Assembly (NCBI RefSeq): GCF_019649055.1
Contig: NW_026570232.1
Location: forward strand, 372,001-436,000
Source of the DNA: Paramacrobiotus metropolitanus
Lineage: Eukaryota > Tardigrada > Eutardigrada > Parachela > Macrobiotidae
Direction of reading: 5' to 3'
Length of the DNA: 64,000 nucleotides
This document shows positions 50,450 to 63,202 of the stretch, in pieces. Numbering within the stretch: position 1 is the first letter of the stretch; each line of letters starts with the position of its first letter. The notes below the pieces were generated by a model that was not told where the DNA came from, made no database searches, and was given only the letters and a program-made list of their open reading frames with translations. The position numbers and the translations under genes were made by a program.

Positions 50450-53400
50450 AATTTTACTGTTTATGGATTGCGACACGGCTCTTTTGTGTCTCGTTAGGAA
50501 TTCGAAAGTATAATGAGTCGCGCGTGCATAACAGGAAGCATCTGCGCGGCGAGTATCAAAGCGTGCCGCAGTTTTTGCTCTGATGAGAATAATAACGGTG
50601 AAATGAATAAATTGTCAGCAGTGCCTGCTGTGCGACCACGTCGTGTCCCTGCGAAGAGGGTACAAAGGTTTTGTATATCGCAGTCACATTTTCTCACAAG
50701 GTGTGCCATACGTGACCTTTTCTTACTACAGTTGAAAAGGGATAAGATAATTTCGAAACTCCGTTGAGTAGACGGTGTTTAGCGACGCTTTTCTTTCACA
50801 CAAGACAAATTATAAGCGATCGCGTCGAATGGACAGTGCGGCAAAGAAACACCGTTCTACCACAAAAAAATTAAAAACACAGACGAACGCTTATGCACTC
50901 ACTCCGTTAAATGCAAATTGTTTGCTCTTGCTGTTTTAAAGCATTACCGTGCTGCATATGCATACTTGCGATTGCATAACAACCCGCTGAAATGTGAATG
51001 TACTTTTGATTAGATTAATCGGCGCATTAAAATATCACGTAAACAACAAGTCTTGGGTGTAATACAAATGTACGGGTAAGAGATCTTTCGGCCATTTGTC
51101 TTGTCCCTATTCAGCTGCCAGTTGGGGAGAAATTATAGTCATTTCCTCACGGGACTGGTGATTGGCAGTGCTTGCCGCGTGACCTTAAACAGGTGAAATA
51201 AATGCGAATATCGGCGATGGATGCTCTTATATACAACCGGCACCACATCGCACGGCACAGACGTCGGTTACCTACGCATGCACTATCATCCACCGGCATA
51301 CCAATTTTCCGTAGAAATACCAATACATCGGTCTGCTGGAATTCCTTTGAAAACCCTACGGGACAGTGTGAGTAATCAAATGCGTGGGAAAGACCGGGGA
51401 CGCGGCTAACCATCAATATACCGCGGCGGCTTCTACAACAGTAGCGTATATCACCATTTTGGAAAGTATTCTTCGCCAGCTGGTTAACGCAGCTCTACCG
51501 GTATAGGACACCATAAATCGATATAATATACTTAATATATCAGGTAATGCGGGTCGAAATGGTTTTACGCTGCATGGTGCGCGTACTGTATTTTGGTATG
51601 CATACCTATAGATACAGAACTATTTTGCAGTATATACGTACGTATCTACTCGGTAAATATCAGCGTTCATCAAGGGAAAATCAATAATACATTCCCTTGT
51701 TTTCCAAGGCCGGCAGCCATCAAGCCGAGATGCATATATATTCCCGGTGATGCGTGCTGTAAGTGACCTGCACAGGTGCTGTGCGTGTGCATGTGTGTTG
51801 TATGTATCACTTCTACTTGTGTCGGCAATGAAGCATTGCTGCTGTGGCGAATATCTGGCCGGGATCAGCCAGTGAAGGATCTTCCTGACTCAACCCGGAG
51901 TCACACCAACAGCACTGACAGTTATTAGTGTATGCATGTGCGCGCGCTTGACTGATTCAATAAAGTGTCTGTTTGCTGAAAGTATGATTTTCTCGGTTCG
52001 AGTTACACTGCGTAAACCCCAGGAAATGCGATCGTTGGGCAGGCACCAGCGAATGTGCACTTTTCAGGATCATCCATAATACCATCAACACCGCCTAACT
52101 CCTCCATTGTCACCTTCACAATTCAAGTGTATGGGAAGTTAGCGGGACAAAGTTTTTGGTGTTCTTTTCCCATTTTTAAATGACTTTTCTGACAAGCCTG
52201 CTGAGGAAAGGTTCTCCCTGTTTTTGACACGATAGGTCACTTTATCGCATATATACGGATGTTGTTGTTAGCGATGGATTATGCTGCGCTTATATAGTTG
52301 ACGTCATTTGGGAGATTAAGGACTATGCGAAACGTTATCGATGTGGTACTGTGCATGTTAATTGATGAGCTGTGGAAATGAGGTTGTCCAATCGATCATA
52401 CCGCAAAGCACAGCGTAACCAATGGCCAGAAAAGTATCATTCACTGTTACGCCAACGGTATCAACTGTGGCACCCACACAGGCAGCTGGCGCTGTCGCCA
52501 ACGGACACGGAATTCCCAAAGTCGAGCCAAAAATCGACCTCAAAGATCCTATGCAGATTTTCTGGTTTTTCAAGTGAGATATGATCTGTGCTGCAAAAAA
52601 TTTTATACAAATTCTCATACTTCATTTTTATTTGAAATTCATAACAGTACAAGATTGAAGCAGTGTGTATTATAATTATAGCAGAAAAGGCGGATTTAAA
52701 TGTAATAAGCTAAATTAACCCTAAGAAAACTTATCGGAAGGCGCTGTATACTGCTTGTGTTTAACCTCCAAGCATTGAGCTATTGATAAGAGATTGTATA
52801 GTTTCTTTAGTTGGGAAGTGTTATTCTTTGGTCTTTGTCGGTTTGAAGTGGTCGTCAGTGTGCATTGTTGTACGTGCGTGAAAGAGTGTCCATCGATTAG
52901 GCAGCAGACTTCCTTACTTGTCAAACACGAGCATAATCCGAGAGATGCTACGTTTTCTTTTCTGACTGTCATTGTTGAATGATCCAAAAAGCGGAGTCGC
53001 ATATAGAGAAGTTTTATTGATTCGTAAATGTCGCTGTCGCACACTTTTTGACCAATCATCAATCAATAAGCATGCCGGAAAAACGGCTGGTAACCTTGAG
53101 CGGAAGCATGGTTACGTATTGCACAGGATATCAATAGGGTGTTGTTACGGTAGTTGTGACGACCTTAAGAGGCTGCGATGTCGTAATTACTAATTACAAG
53201 TGCGAGAAAATAGTCGATACTGCTCTTTTGCACCACCGGTAATTTCACGCTTTGTGGACGCTTTTAAAATTACTAACTATTCTAAACTAATTATATAATT
53301 AGAACAGCACACGGTGGTACATGCAGACTGATGCAGTACATCTAATCATACAGTATACTATATACAGAGTATAATTATAAAAAACGTTTGTATGGGCATT

Positions 53401-54396
53401 TATATGCAGGTGGCATTTGGATGCTCGTACGCTGAGTTGTGTTTAAATGTACGGCATGGAATTCGTACACTGCAATCAACTTCACTTCCGACCCCGACAA
53501 TAATTGCACGTCGCGCCCCATATATTAATACTGCGTCAGTTTTTGTAAAAGACTTTGTAGAGCTGTCGGCCGTACGCGTATAGCTAAAATTACTACAATT
53601 ACCCTTTTCAAAATATTGTGTAGATAAAAAATCCCAAAAGGGTCTTTCGCGAGTTACTTGCAAATTAATCAAAATTTCTCTGCCTCCGCACTGTTAATTA
53701 ATCTCTTTTACATATCTGCAGTTGCAAAATTTTTTATTACTTCCAAGTTCGTACCCGCTGCAGTATTTGCTTTCCTCGTACCTGTATAAAAGACGCGAGT
53801 GGCACAAACGGTAACCCGAGCACAAAATATCGTAATCTAAAAATTTCGAAGGATTGGCATCCCGGCGCTACCCACAACACACTCGAGCTCGGACAGTCAG
53901 AGCACCGTAAAGTTCACTGCCAAACTTGCGCTATGGTCTTAGACGGACCGATTCTTGGAAATGCAGTTTTTCTTTACAGTGTCAATATTTTTAGTCTTTC
54001 ACTAAAAATGTGACTGTCTGTAGCCGTATAAGATTAAAGCACATAATTAATATACCTACCGCATAGGTACACGCGAGACTGTGATGATACCCAAATCCGC
54101 AAAACCGAAGTATCCTTTTAATGACGCGTTTTGCATATACAAAGTACTTAATGTAGGCATTGGTTGGCCGTCTCGAATTCTCGATACATAATTATAAGGT
54201 GAACGTTTTAAAGCACTAATAATTCACAGTGTCTACGCGAGTAGCCTAGTAGAGATCGGTCAGTGTTAATAAGCAAACATGACACTCTACAGAAGAATAA
54301 TTACTATATTACGTACGACATAATTTGGTGAATAATTAATCTGAATGACAGCGGCCTTTATGAAAACAAGTAATTGGTAATAATTGCATTATAATA
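50450..54396. other. Intergenic, no supported gene
   Basis: Nearly 4 kb with only short frames lacking family signatures. It may hold upstream exon(s) and the promoter of the channel gene, since the first channel exon seen starts at an AG acceptor. One AAAGGTCA word occurs at 50711 (reverse). Confidence 0.45.
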
Positions 54397-57337
54397 TTGG
54401 ATGTCGGTGATGCAATGATGATTGTCGCTTGTAGATTTAATCCGAACTGGGTAATTAATCCGGAAAGTAATGGATATTATCGTTGGCTGTTTGTTGTGTC
54501 TCTTGCCGTACTCTACAACGTCCTCTTCATTTTCCCGCGGGCTGTTTTCTGGGAGTTCTCCGAGCCGGAATACTGGATATACTTCACTGCCTTAGACTAT
54601 GTTGCGGATCTGGTGTATGTTATCGATCTCTTTGTGCGGATGTGCTGCGGCTACCTGGCCGAGGAACGTGTCATGATTCGGGAGCCGCGTAAATTGGTTA
54701 AACACTGGTTGCGCTCCGTCAAGGGGAAACTGGATGTCATCAGCATCCTGCCCACCGATATTGCCTTTTTCTGGACCGGCCTCCGCTGGCCCTACTCCAT
54801 AATACGGGTGAATCGTCTCCTCAAATACGGTCGCTTCACCGAGTTCACCCGCCGCACCGAGGGCCGGGTCAAAGCCGCCGATATCTTCCGCTTGTCCGTC
54901 CTGGTAATTCGGTTAGAATAAAATTTTTTTATTAAATTAGTATAATAAAGCGCCAACAAACCAACCAACACAGCACACTTGGTTTGTGGACATACGCGTC
55001 TGTCGCTGTTCTGTATTACAAAGTCACAGTAACTTCGTTTGTAAAAATGTCACATTATTTGGCGGTGCATTCACAGGATCAAATCATGATACGATTAGTA
55101 CATGAAATTACTAGTACTACATAGAATTTTTTACATCGTTCCAGGATTAAAATAACTGCAAGCAGTTGCAGTTGCGTACGATTACTTTATCTCTATTGTA
55201 AGGAATGATTAATGCATGTACTTATCAGACATGGATGGTACTTTGTAATTAAATCTTCGCACGGGAGCTTTTGCAAAACGTAATTAAAATTCAGTTTTGT
55301 ATCGTATCATAGACATGTGTGTCTTTAAAATAACTGTGCTATAACTACTTCTATACAAAGTTTATTGACAGTTACTGACATGGATTGGGATGATGCACTG
55401 GTGGGCGTGTTTATACTACTTCATCAGTGAAAAAGTGGGATTAAATAGTGATGGTTGGGTGTACCCTGCCGAAGAGGTGGACTGGAGGAAAAAAGATGGC
55501 ACAACGAACGCAGATGACTCCTTGTACCGGAAGTACATCTGGAGTTTCTACTGGGCCCTCATGACCTTAACGATGATTGGGTCCGTAAACGTACTACTGT
55601 ATTATATATGTACAGAGTAGCAGAATAAAGTACTTACAATTAGTATAGACATTATAGTTTTGGAACATTATAGTTTTAGAACCTGTACATCCTGAAAACA
55701 TTGTTTTCTAAGTTCTTTGTTACTATTTTGTAGTGCTAGCTAGCGCTTCGCCACTTAATTTATACGAGTACTATATGGATTACGAGCTCAATAAAACTGT
55801 ATCACGCAGGCTGTTACGCAACAGAAGGTACAGGTAGACTCACTGCTTTCATTCTTTCTACAGGATCATCAAACAGCCGGAGCTGGAATGGCAGTTTCTC
55901 TTCATGTTCGCCAACTTCACGCTGTCTGTCATGTTGTTCTCGCAAATCCTGGGCAATGTGTCGCGCACCATCATCAACCTTAGCGCACACGAAAACGAAT
56001 TCCGTGCACGAATGGATGCCGTTAAAAGTTACATGGCTGCGAGAAACGTAAGATCACCGTTTCCAAATCTATATACTTTTATATATAATCCTGTCCGGTC
56101 GTTTTTTGGGCGCTATATGAGTATATACTTTTCACTGTACACAATTTTTCTACTGTACTCGTATATAGATTGTTATATTTAGGGTTGATTTATCATTAAA
56201 GTTCAGGCATTGGACAACCAGCTAATTTGAAACTCGGGTTATTAATTGTTTAATATCATTTTATTTAGGAGAAATTAAGGTTCTTTACAGTTGTTAATTC
56301 AAACGTTACCGTTTCAGATCGGCATAGAGCTGCAGCAGCGGATAGTGAACTACTTTGAATACCAGTGGACCAATCAGCAGATTATGGACGAACGAAAAGT
56401 CTTGACCTGTCTTCCTAATAAACTACAAGCCGATATCGCTATGAAGGTTCATTTGGAGACTTTAAAGCATGTTCGGATCTTCCAAGGCGTTGAATCCGGT
56501 TTACTGGTGGATTTAGTGTTAAAACTAAAACTGCAGGTACGACGCCGCAAGCTATAATGACGCAACGATGACGTTTTTAACGACATAACATTTCTGTATT
56601 ATTTATGCTGTTATGTTACCACAGCGCTACATACTTTTGCTGCTCAAATATGCTAAAATAATACATCTGCGCACACTTTTTTTCACTTAAGTTTGCATAT
56701 GAGGCTGTACTAAAGTTTATTTACAGATAAATCAAATCAAATCGATTATAGTCGTCTTTTTATTTCACTTTCTTATGTAATCGCGTGAATTTTAACTGGA
56801 ATGGAATTGCAGGTATTTTCTCCCGGTGATTACATATGCCGTAAAGGTGATATTGGGAAAGAGTTATACATAGTCAAGCGCGGCTGCCTGGAAGTGGTGT
56901 CGGATGCCGGCGACGTGGTCTTTGCCACGCTGGGCGAAGGCAGCGTCTTCGGGGAGATCAGCATCCTCAACATTGTCGGCATTAAGTCCGGCAACCGGCG
57001 CACGGCCAATGTGCGCAGCATCGGCTACTCGGACCTGTTTTGTCTTTCAAAAGAAGACCTGTGGGACGCCCTCAAGGAGTATCCGGAGGGGAAGAGTAAA
57101 ATGATTGAGCTGGGCAAACAGCTGCTGATCAAGGACAATCTGCTGGATGTGGAAGCGGCGGAGCGGGAAGAGCGCCGGCACAATCAGTTTCTCGATAAAC
57201 TGGAAACGGTCGAACGCGACGTGGACGTTCTGCAGACGCGCTTCGCTCGACTGATGGCCGAGCGCGGCAGTGCCGTGCAGAAGATGGAGAAACGCATTGC
57301 GAAAATTGACCATTTGTTCGATCTGAGAATCACTTGA
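54397..57337 (+). CDS. Cyclic nucleotide-gated ion channel subunit
   Basis: Exons: 54435-54903 (or from an ATG at 54397), 55372-55580, 55864-56047, 56318-56536 and 56813-57337. Exon 1 carries S1-S4 (YYRWLFVVSLAVLYN; LDYVADLVYVIDLFVRMCCGYL; LDVISILPTDIAFF; RVNRLLKYGRFTEFTRRTE). Exon 2 carries S5 and the start of the pore (MMHWWACLYYF; YWALMTLTMIG). Exon 3 carries S6 and the start of the C-linker. Exon 5 holds the cyclic nucleotide-binding domain (FSPGDYICRKGDIGKELYIV; FGEISILN; NRRTANVRSIGYSDLF) and a C-terminal coiled coil (LETVERDVDVLQTRFARLM). It matches CNG rather than HCN channels in S1-S4 and the CNBD. The N-terminus probably has exons upstream of 54435 that I cannot place. The pore lacks the usual Glu after TIG. 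Confidence 0.9.
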
Positions 57338-58577
57338 ATCATGTGTTCGATCAGAAACAATTTTACCTGGTTGAAGTGATTGCAAATTCTAGCTGTGTTA
57401 CTACTGAGCATAATATATCCTATGATTTTTTAAAATAATAATTCAAGAAATAATAAAATTAAATGAACGTGAAGTCTTCTGGGCGTGGCTATATGACGGG
57501 AAAACTGCATAGGTTGTCCTGAAAACGGTTACAACTTCGCATGACATACAGAAGTAAAAAGTACTTTGCGAGTGAAGAATTTCAAGGGCAAATCGATTAA
57601 AAGGAAATTTAGCAAATTTTACACCGTTTCGACCTGTATGAAAGCTGTAAAATTACCGCTTTGTACCACGCAAAATGCGTAGACAAGAACGGCCGCTTTT
57701 GAAAGGACGCATTTGATTAGATTTCACTTCGCGCGCCCTAATTTACTCCGGTTTTGGGGAAAGGCGGTAAAGCTTTTTACCGTTAACAAGAGTGGCAGTC
57801 TTCATGTTACGATCACTATTCCCGAACATTGTGACGTCAACGACATGCGTGTTTGGCATCAAAAATAATTAACGTCCAAGATTTTTATGAATGAAGAAAG
57901 CCATCTTTTCATGCATGCGGTCGCGTTTGTTAATTGCTTTTTAACTGGTATACTGAGATGCTTACTTTTATGGCAATTATGTATCTGTATACTGCACAGA
58001 ATACAGATATGTACCGTACCTACATGCAACAGCGCTTGTTGGAGGCTTTGTGTTATGGTATTGCGTCGTACATACTATCGTTCGGAAACGCAGATACCTT
58101 CTACTTGTTCACTATCTTTAAAGGCTCTTCTGCTACGACTTATATTATTAGAGCAAAATAAAGAAATCACAAATCACGACGTTTATTGCTTAATTAAGAG
58201 CGCAGATTTATTCCGTTTGACAGTGCCGTAAAATAAAGGTCATGAAGAACAATGTCACGTATGCGGCAAAAACGATTCAAGGATGATCATGTATGACATA
58301 ATATTAAGTATATCAAAGCGTGGGATGAAGATTAATATTGCGACAGCGGAATGCATGAGCATAATATTGTAAATGGTTATCGATAACTGAGGAAGACTGA
58401 GGATGTGACGAACTACGTGCTACGTCATACAAGTATAAATGAAAATTGCGGTACACATTCATGGCAAAATAAGCAAGTTAAACTGCAAATGATTAGATTA
58501 TAACATTATAACCCTGCCGTTATTTGATAAAGTAATGCAAGAAATAAGAATAAGACAACACTGAGTGCCTAATGCGA
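57338..58577. other. Intergenic between convergent channel and decarboxylase genes
   Basis: AATAAA at 57452-57457 is a candidate signal for the channel mRNA. No gene recognised; open frames near 57890-58230 have no family signature. One AAAGGTCA occurs at 58235. Confidence 0.45.
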
Positions 58578-61500
58578 TTAAATGGGCGTCTGGATGCCGG
58601 TATCGGAGTCGCTCAGGTTGCGCCGACTGGTCATACTGAGAGTGCGGACAATCTTGGGATTGTAGCACTTCGGATCGGAGACCATCCGCACGAAGAAACT
58701 GCGTTTCTGCGAAATACTCATCCGGTTGCGCCGATCCACCACGAACACCTCATCCACCGACTCCTCCGCTTCCCGTTCGCTTTCCTGCGTCTCCGTGGCC
58801 TCCTTGGCCATGATCTGCAGGATGTCGGTGGCCATCTGCGTGATGATGTGCCAGGCGTAGACGATGTCTTCGTCGCAAGCGTTCTGCGCGCACACACAAA
58901 AACGAATAACGTAACGGTCGTTCAGCGATGCCGGCACCATGTGCAATTTGCCCGACGCGTTAATGGAACTCAGGAATTTCTCGTTCAGTGTATTAGAACC
59001 CTATAAGCAAACGTGTATGTACGTACGTGTAGTTGTTGTCAGTAATTACACAACAAAATTAATAACACCGAAGGAACATTTCTGGAATTCTGTATTTTCC
59101 TGGTTACCTGCAGCCGGAAGCAGACCAATCCCAGAACGACATTATTCATAATTTCAAACCGACTGTCCTGCTTAATCAAGTTTTCCATTTTTTTCGCTAG
59201 TCTGCAATGCTGTGAACCGGGAAATGTCAGATGAAAAAATAGACGTGATACGAATTTTCTGTAAATGTGAATACCTCTAAAATGTAACGCCTAAGCCCAT
59301 CTATTCCATAAGATCGTATAACGAACCATAGCTTCAAACTGCGAAACCGCCGACTCAACGGAATTCCCCAGTGCTGCACAAATTAAAGAAAAACTAACGA
59401 TTATGATTATACTTGTTTTCTTTATTTTTTAATTTTTCACACTGACTCGATAATCTATTGCTCGCTCGGAATGACTATGCTTCAGATATAGCGGATCCAC
59501 AATCAATGCTTCCGTCAGCTTAAAACGATCCCGAACCCTAAAACCGCGTTAAAGGTTTCAAACTAAGTCCCAAAGGTCATACGACGGGTCAATAGGTGGC
59601 GTGCACTGCACCGCGGTTTTTTCTGATTTCCCTTCTCAATATAACTGAGTTACGAGAAGTTGACTTACCACATCGTGGAACAATCAAAGTTAACCAGCAT
59701 CCACTTGTTTGGGTTCATGTTGAACGAGCTGGCAAACTGCAAAGGTCATCCGACTAAATAGGCTCAAAACGCCAACAGACAGCTAGTTAATCCAGTCTTC
59801 TCAAAGACGGATAAACCGTTTAATCCCTGGGCACTACATCTACTTATCCTTATTTGGCTCGTTTAAGCGCTCATCTGTTTACTGGTGATAACTGCTGATT
59901 ACGCACCTCGATGCCTTTCATAAGGTAGCGGAACTGTGGACAGATGAAGGAGTTACCGGCATACGCAGCGTCCACGTGCAGCCAGATGTTCTCCTCTTGG
60001 CACACCGGGCCCAGCTCGGACAGTGGATCGAACGAGCAGCAGGATGTGGTCCCGAGGGTGGAAGACACCTGCGACACACGTAACACTCGCCCAGTCATTG
60101 CTGTTATTTAATAATTGGTGATTTACCGGCACACCAGCTTCGTGCATAGTTAACATAACATAAGAAAGCACTGTATGCAAAGGGGCACTTACGAAAAAAG
60201 GAATAAGTCCCATGCTACGATCCTCCTGAATAGCCTTGGCCAGTTTGTTGCCTCGTAATGCATACTTGTCATCCGTTTCCAAGATGCGAATTTTTACGAA
60301 GGCGATCATAGCGGCTTTTTCCACAGACGAGTGAGCCTAGATAAACAGGTTAACTATAATACCGTACTATCGCTATGTAATTTTACCATTTATTGTTATT
60401 ACTTTGGTATGTGACCGCCTCAAACCTGTAGAGATAAGCTATTTTTTTTTGCTTGCTTTATTAATAATTTTCTCAATTAAGTACCTCTTTCGAACAGTAA
60501 GCCATTAGTTTTGAGAGCAGAACGCCCTCTTCGACGAACGGATGCTGTTTCTTCAGTTCCCGGATCGTGTGCTGTCGCGCCGCCAACATACTAACCAAAA
60601 TGCATTCGCTTGCTGAGCCCTGCAAGGAAACAGCCTGATTGTAGCGAAATAGAAGCAAGTTATGTGATTAGGCGCTGATACCTGTATAACACCACCACCT
60701 TTTCCGTTTTCGGTAAAGGGCAAGAATTCCGGCGGCAGCCCAATCATTCGTCCCAACCAGTCCAGCACAATGGTTTCCAGTTCGGTACAAGCCGGACTGG
60801 CCGCCTATCAGTGACACAGCGCGTTCCGAAGTATACCGTATGATAGATAGTAGTCATAGTACTGTACTGCATTAAATTTTATGTATAACTACATACCTGT
60901 ACTTATATTTATAATATTATCTGAAGGCTATTAATTTCAGAACCACCGTGCATGAAACTATCGTTATGCAAACTCAGTAAAAGCGCTATTATTACTATCG
61001 CTACATTTTATAAAAGTTAACGCATACTTCCATCTGATTTAGATCTTTCAGTTGAAGCAAAGTTTTAAATTAACTATTACAGTTTTTGTTAGATCTCCTG
61101 TTTTCTCATTAGCTCACTCGTGTTACAAACTCTGATGGTAACGAAAGATGTACATGTTGCTGGACTCAGCACACTGTTTGAGTGTTAGCGTCTGCGCTTC
61201 CGTTTCAACAGATACCTATCTTTACACAAGCCTGCCTTTAATAAAAGGTCACACACGCCCATAAAAATCTCCAAATATGCAGCTATACTTCCCGTTCTTC
61301 TTAATGAGGCTGCAATCTATGTACAACGCAATTGCTTGTATCTGTTGTATGTAATTTGGAAACCAGAACTCTGTTTGTTATCGAGTCACATTAATTTTTG
61401 CATAGCATACTGTGCGAATCGTCAACCACGAGTATGCTACTACTGTAAATATGGGTATGGCAGGTCCTTCAGCTAAACATCGGACTGGTAATTGGCACTT

Positions 61501-61934
61501 TATACGCTATTTTACCATATCAATAATTCATACCCAGGAGAATCCAACACATCCAATTGCGTCAGAAAGCATATCCGCCAGTATCGATGGATAGGAATTA
61601 CCGGCTGGAAAGTAAGCGTGAAACCGAGAGTGTTGCCAGTGTGTGACCTTTAAAAACAAGCAAAACCCTGCATTTATGTAAGCGGATGTTTTTGTCATTT
61701 ATCACAACTTACTCCTGGCATAATGTGTCGTTCTATATCGTCCATAATTTCTTCCCAATCTTCGGGATACTGCGGCGGCTCATCCGGTATGCATTCGCGC
61801 AGATAGCCCGGCTCAATGGCCGGGGTCACCCGCCGCTCATTGATCGAATCCATGTAATCGGCAATGTAATCCACCATTTCTTTGCCACGCTGGCGAAACT
61901 CGGTTGTATCCATAATGGGCAGATGCGATGACAT
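58578..61934 (-). CDS. Aromatic amino acid decarboxylase, tyrosine decarboxylase-like
   Basis: Eleven exons: 61934-61713, 61647-61534, 60804-60682, 60619-60485, 60336-60193, 60068-59907, 59736-59669, 59537-59447, 59373-59275, 59209-59108 and 59000-58578. From the ATG at 61913 this gives 553 residues; 61934 adds seven, and the frame is open further upstream. The PLP-binding Lys is in [15 protein letters not shown] (exon 7). The cofactor-stacking His is in AHSSVEKA (exon 5), typical of decarboxylases rather than acetaldehyde synthases. The PLP Asp is in HVDAAYAG (exon 6). A catalytic-loop Tyr is in DPLYLKHSH (exon 8). [19 protein letters not shown] and a C-terminal [10 protein letters not shown] block resemble invertebrate tyrosine decarboxylase, which makes tyramine for octopamine signalling. 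Histidine or DOPA decarboxylase cannot be excluded. Confidence 0.9.
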
Positions 61935-63202
61935 GCTATTGCCGTCCAGTGGACCGCCGTTGACCTTTGGCTCACCTTTGGTCAACCGATGCACAACACG
62001 ATGGGCTAATCCACGAATTACTCCCGCAACATCCAGATTCTTCCCGGCGAAGAAGGCCTTGAATTTATCCAAAACGGCGCTGGTGTTGGCATCGGTAGCG
62101 AGAAATTCAAGGACAAATCCTCGTACAAAAGTTTCAAAAATGTTTTGATTTAACAACAATAAGCCAACGGCAGCGATATATGATATTATGTGTTTGAAGG
62201 TCACCGCGCCCAGATTACCGTATTCACGAAGCCGTTGACAAACAAACAGCGGGTGACTACATCGCGCGCACCAAGTTGGATTATAAGAATGTGAATTATA
62301 TCGCCGTTACAAGGAACACGCTGGACACGTAACAGACATTCCCGCGCCGTACAATAAATTTCCGTACTTGAGTCATGACGCCACTTTCCTGACAATTCCA
62401 TCTGGTTCTGACAACATTTAACACGTATGACGAAACCGGGGGCAAAATGATCATCAAAAGCAATTGAAAGCTGAGTGGCGACTAAAGGCTAAATTAAAAT
62501 TATCAATCAATGCTTAGTTTGCTTTCTTTTACACACCCCCAAATTTGTTCACGCAATCGCGACATTAACTCGATATGACCAGCAATAAACATAATGGGTA
62601 ACTGCGCAGATAACTTGTTCCTAAAAACGATACCAACGAATGTCTCCACCCGTTTTTTATGTGAAACTTTTTGTACAGAGATACGTTAGAATTAGAATTA
62701 ATAAAAAATGAAATAACTGCACACCCGAAGCATGCACATATCTATACATTCGAAAAGAAAGCCAAAATCGGAACCGGATTTGTAACGTACAGCTAATCAT
62801 AAGTAGTCCATTACTAATAACCTTACCTTACTTCTTTGAACTAACAATAGATCGCAAACTGTAAGTTTTACTACAACTTCAAAAAATTTTTTAAAGGAAA
62901 GCTCCAGTTTAAGTATTTCCTGCGTTCTTTTAATTCCGACCTCTTTCTTTAATTTTGTACTAATAATATACAAGTATTTTTTAGATAGTTCGCAGTGGTA
63001 AAGTCGTTCTAAATTCACAACTCACGTACATAATGCACCGGCTTTATAAGCAAACGAATATCAGCACGCAAGCGTTACAAAACGTGTACGAAAAGTACCG
63101 ATTTTCGAAGGGAAAAACCGTTACGTGGTCATCACTGAAACCAAAAATTAAACGTTAAAAATAACAAATTGTAATGCACTAAATTTCGTTATACGTAGAA
63201 AT
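61935..63202. other. Intergenic or 5' region of the decarboxylase, nothing certain
   Basis: The decarboxylase frame stays open upstream to 62204, so an N-terminal extension or a coding leader is possible. The rest, to 63202, is AT-rich with no recognised gene. The open frame at 62797-63018 has no family signature. Confidence 0.45.

Noticed and set aside
52358-52618. 86-codon minus-strand hydrophobic frame in the POLR1A-channel gap
   Set aside because: No recognisable family and no splice partners found.
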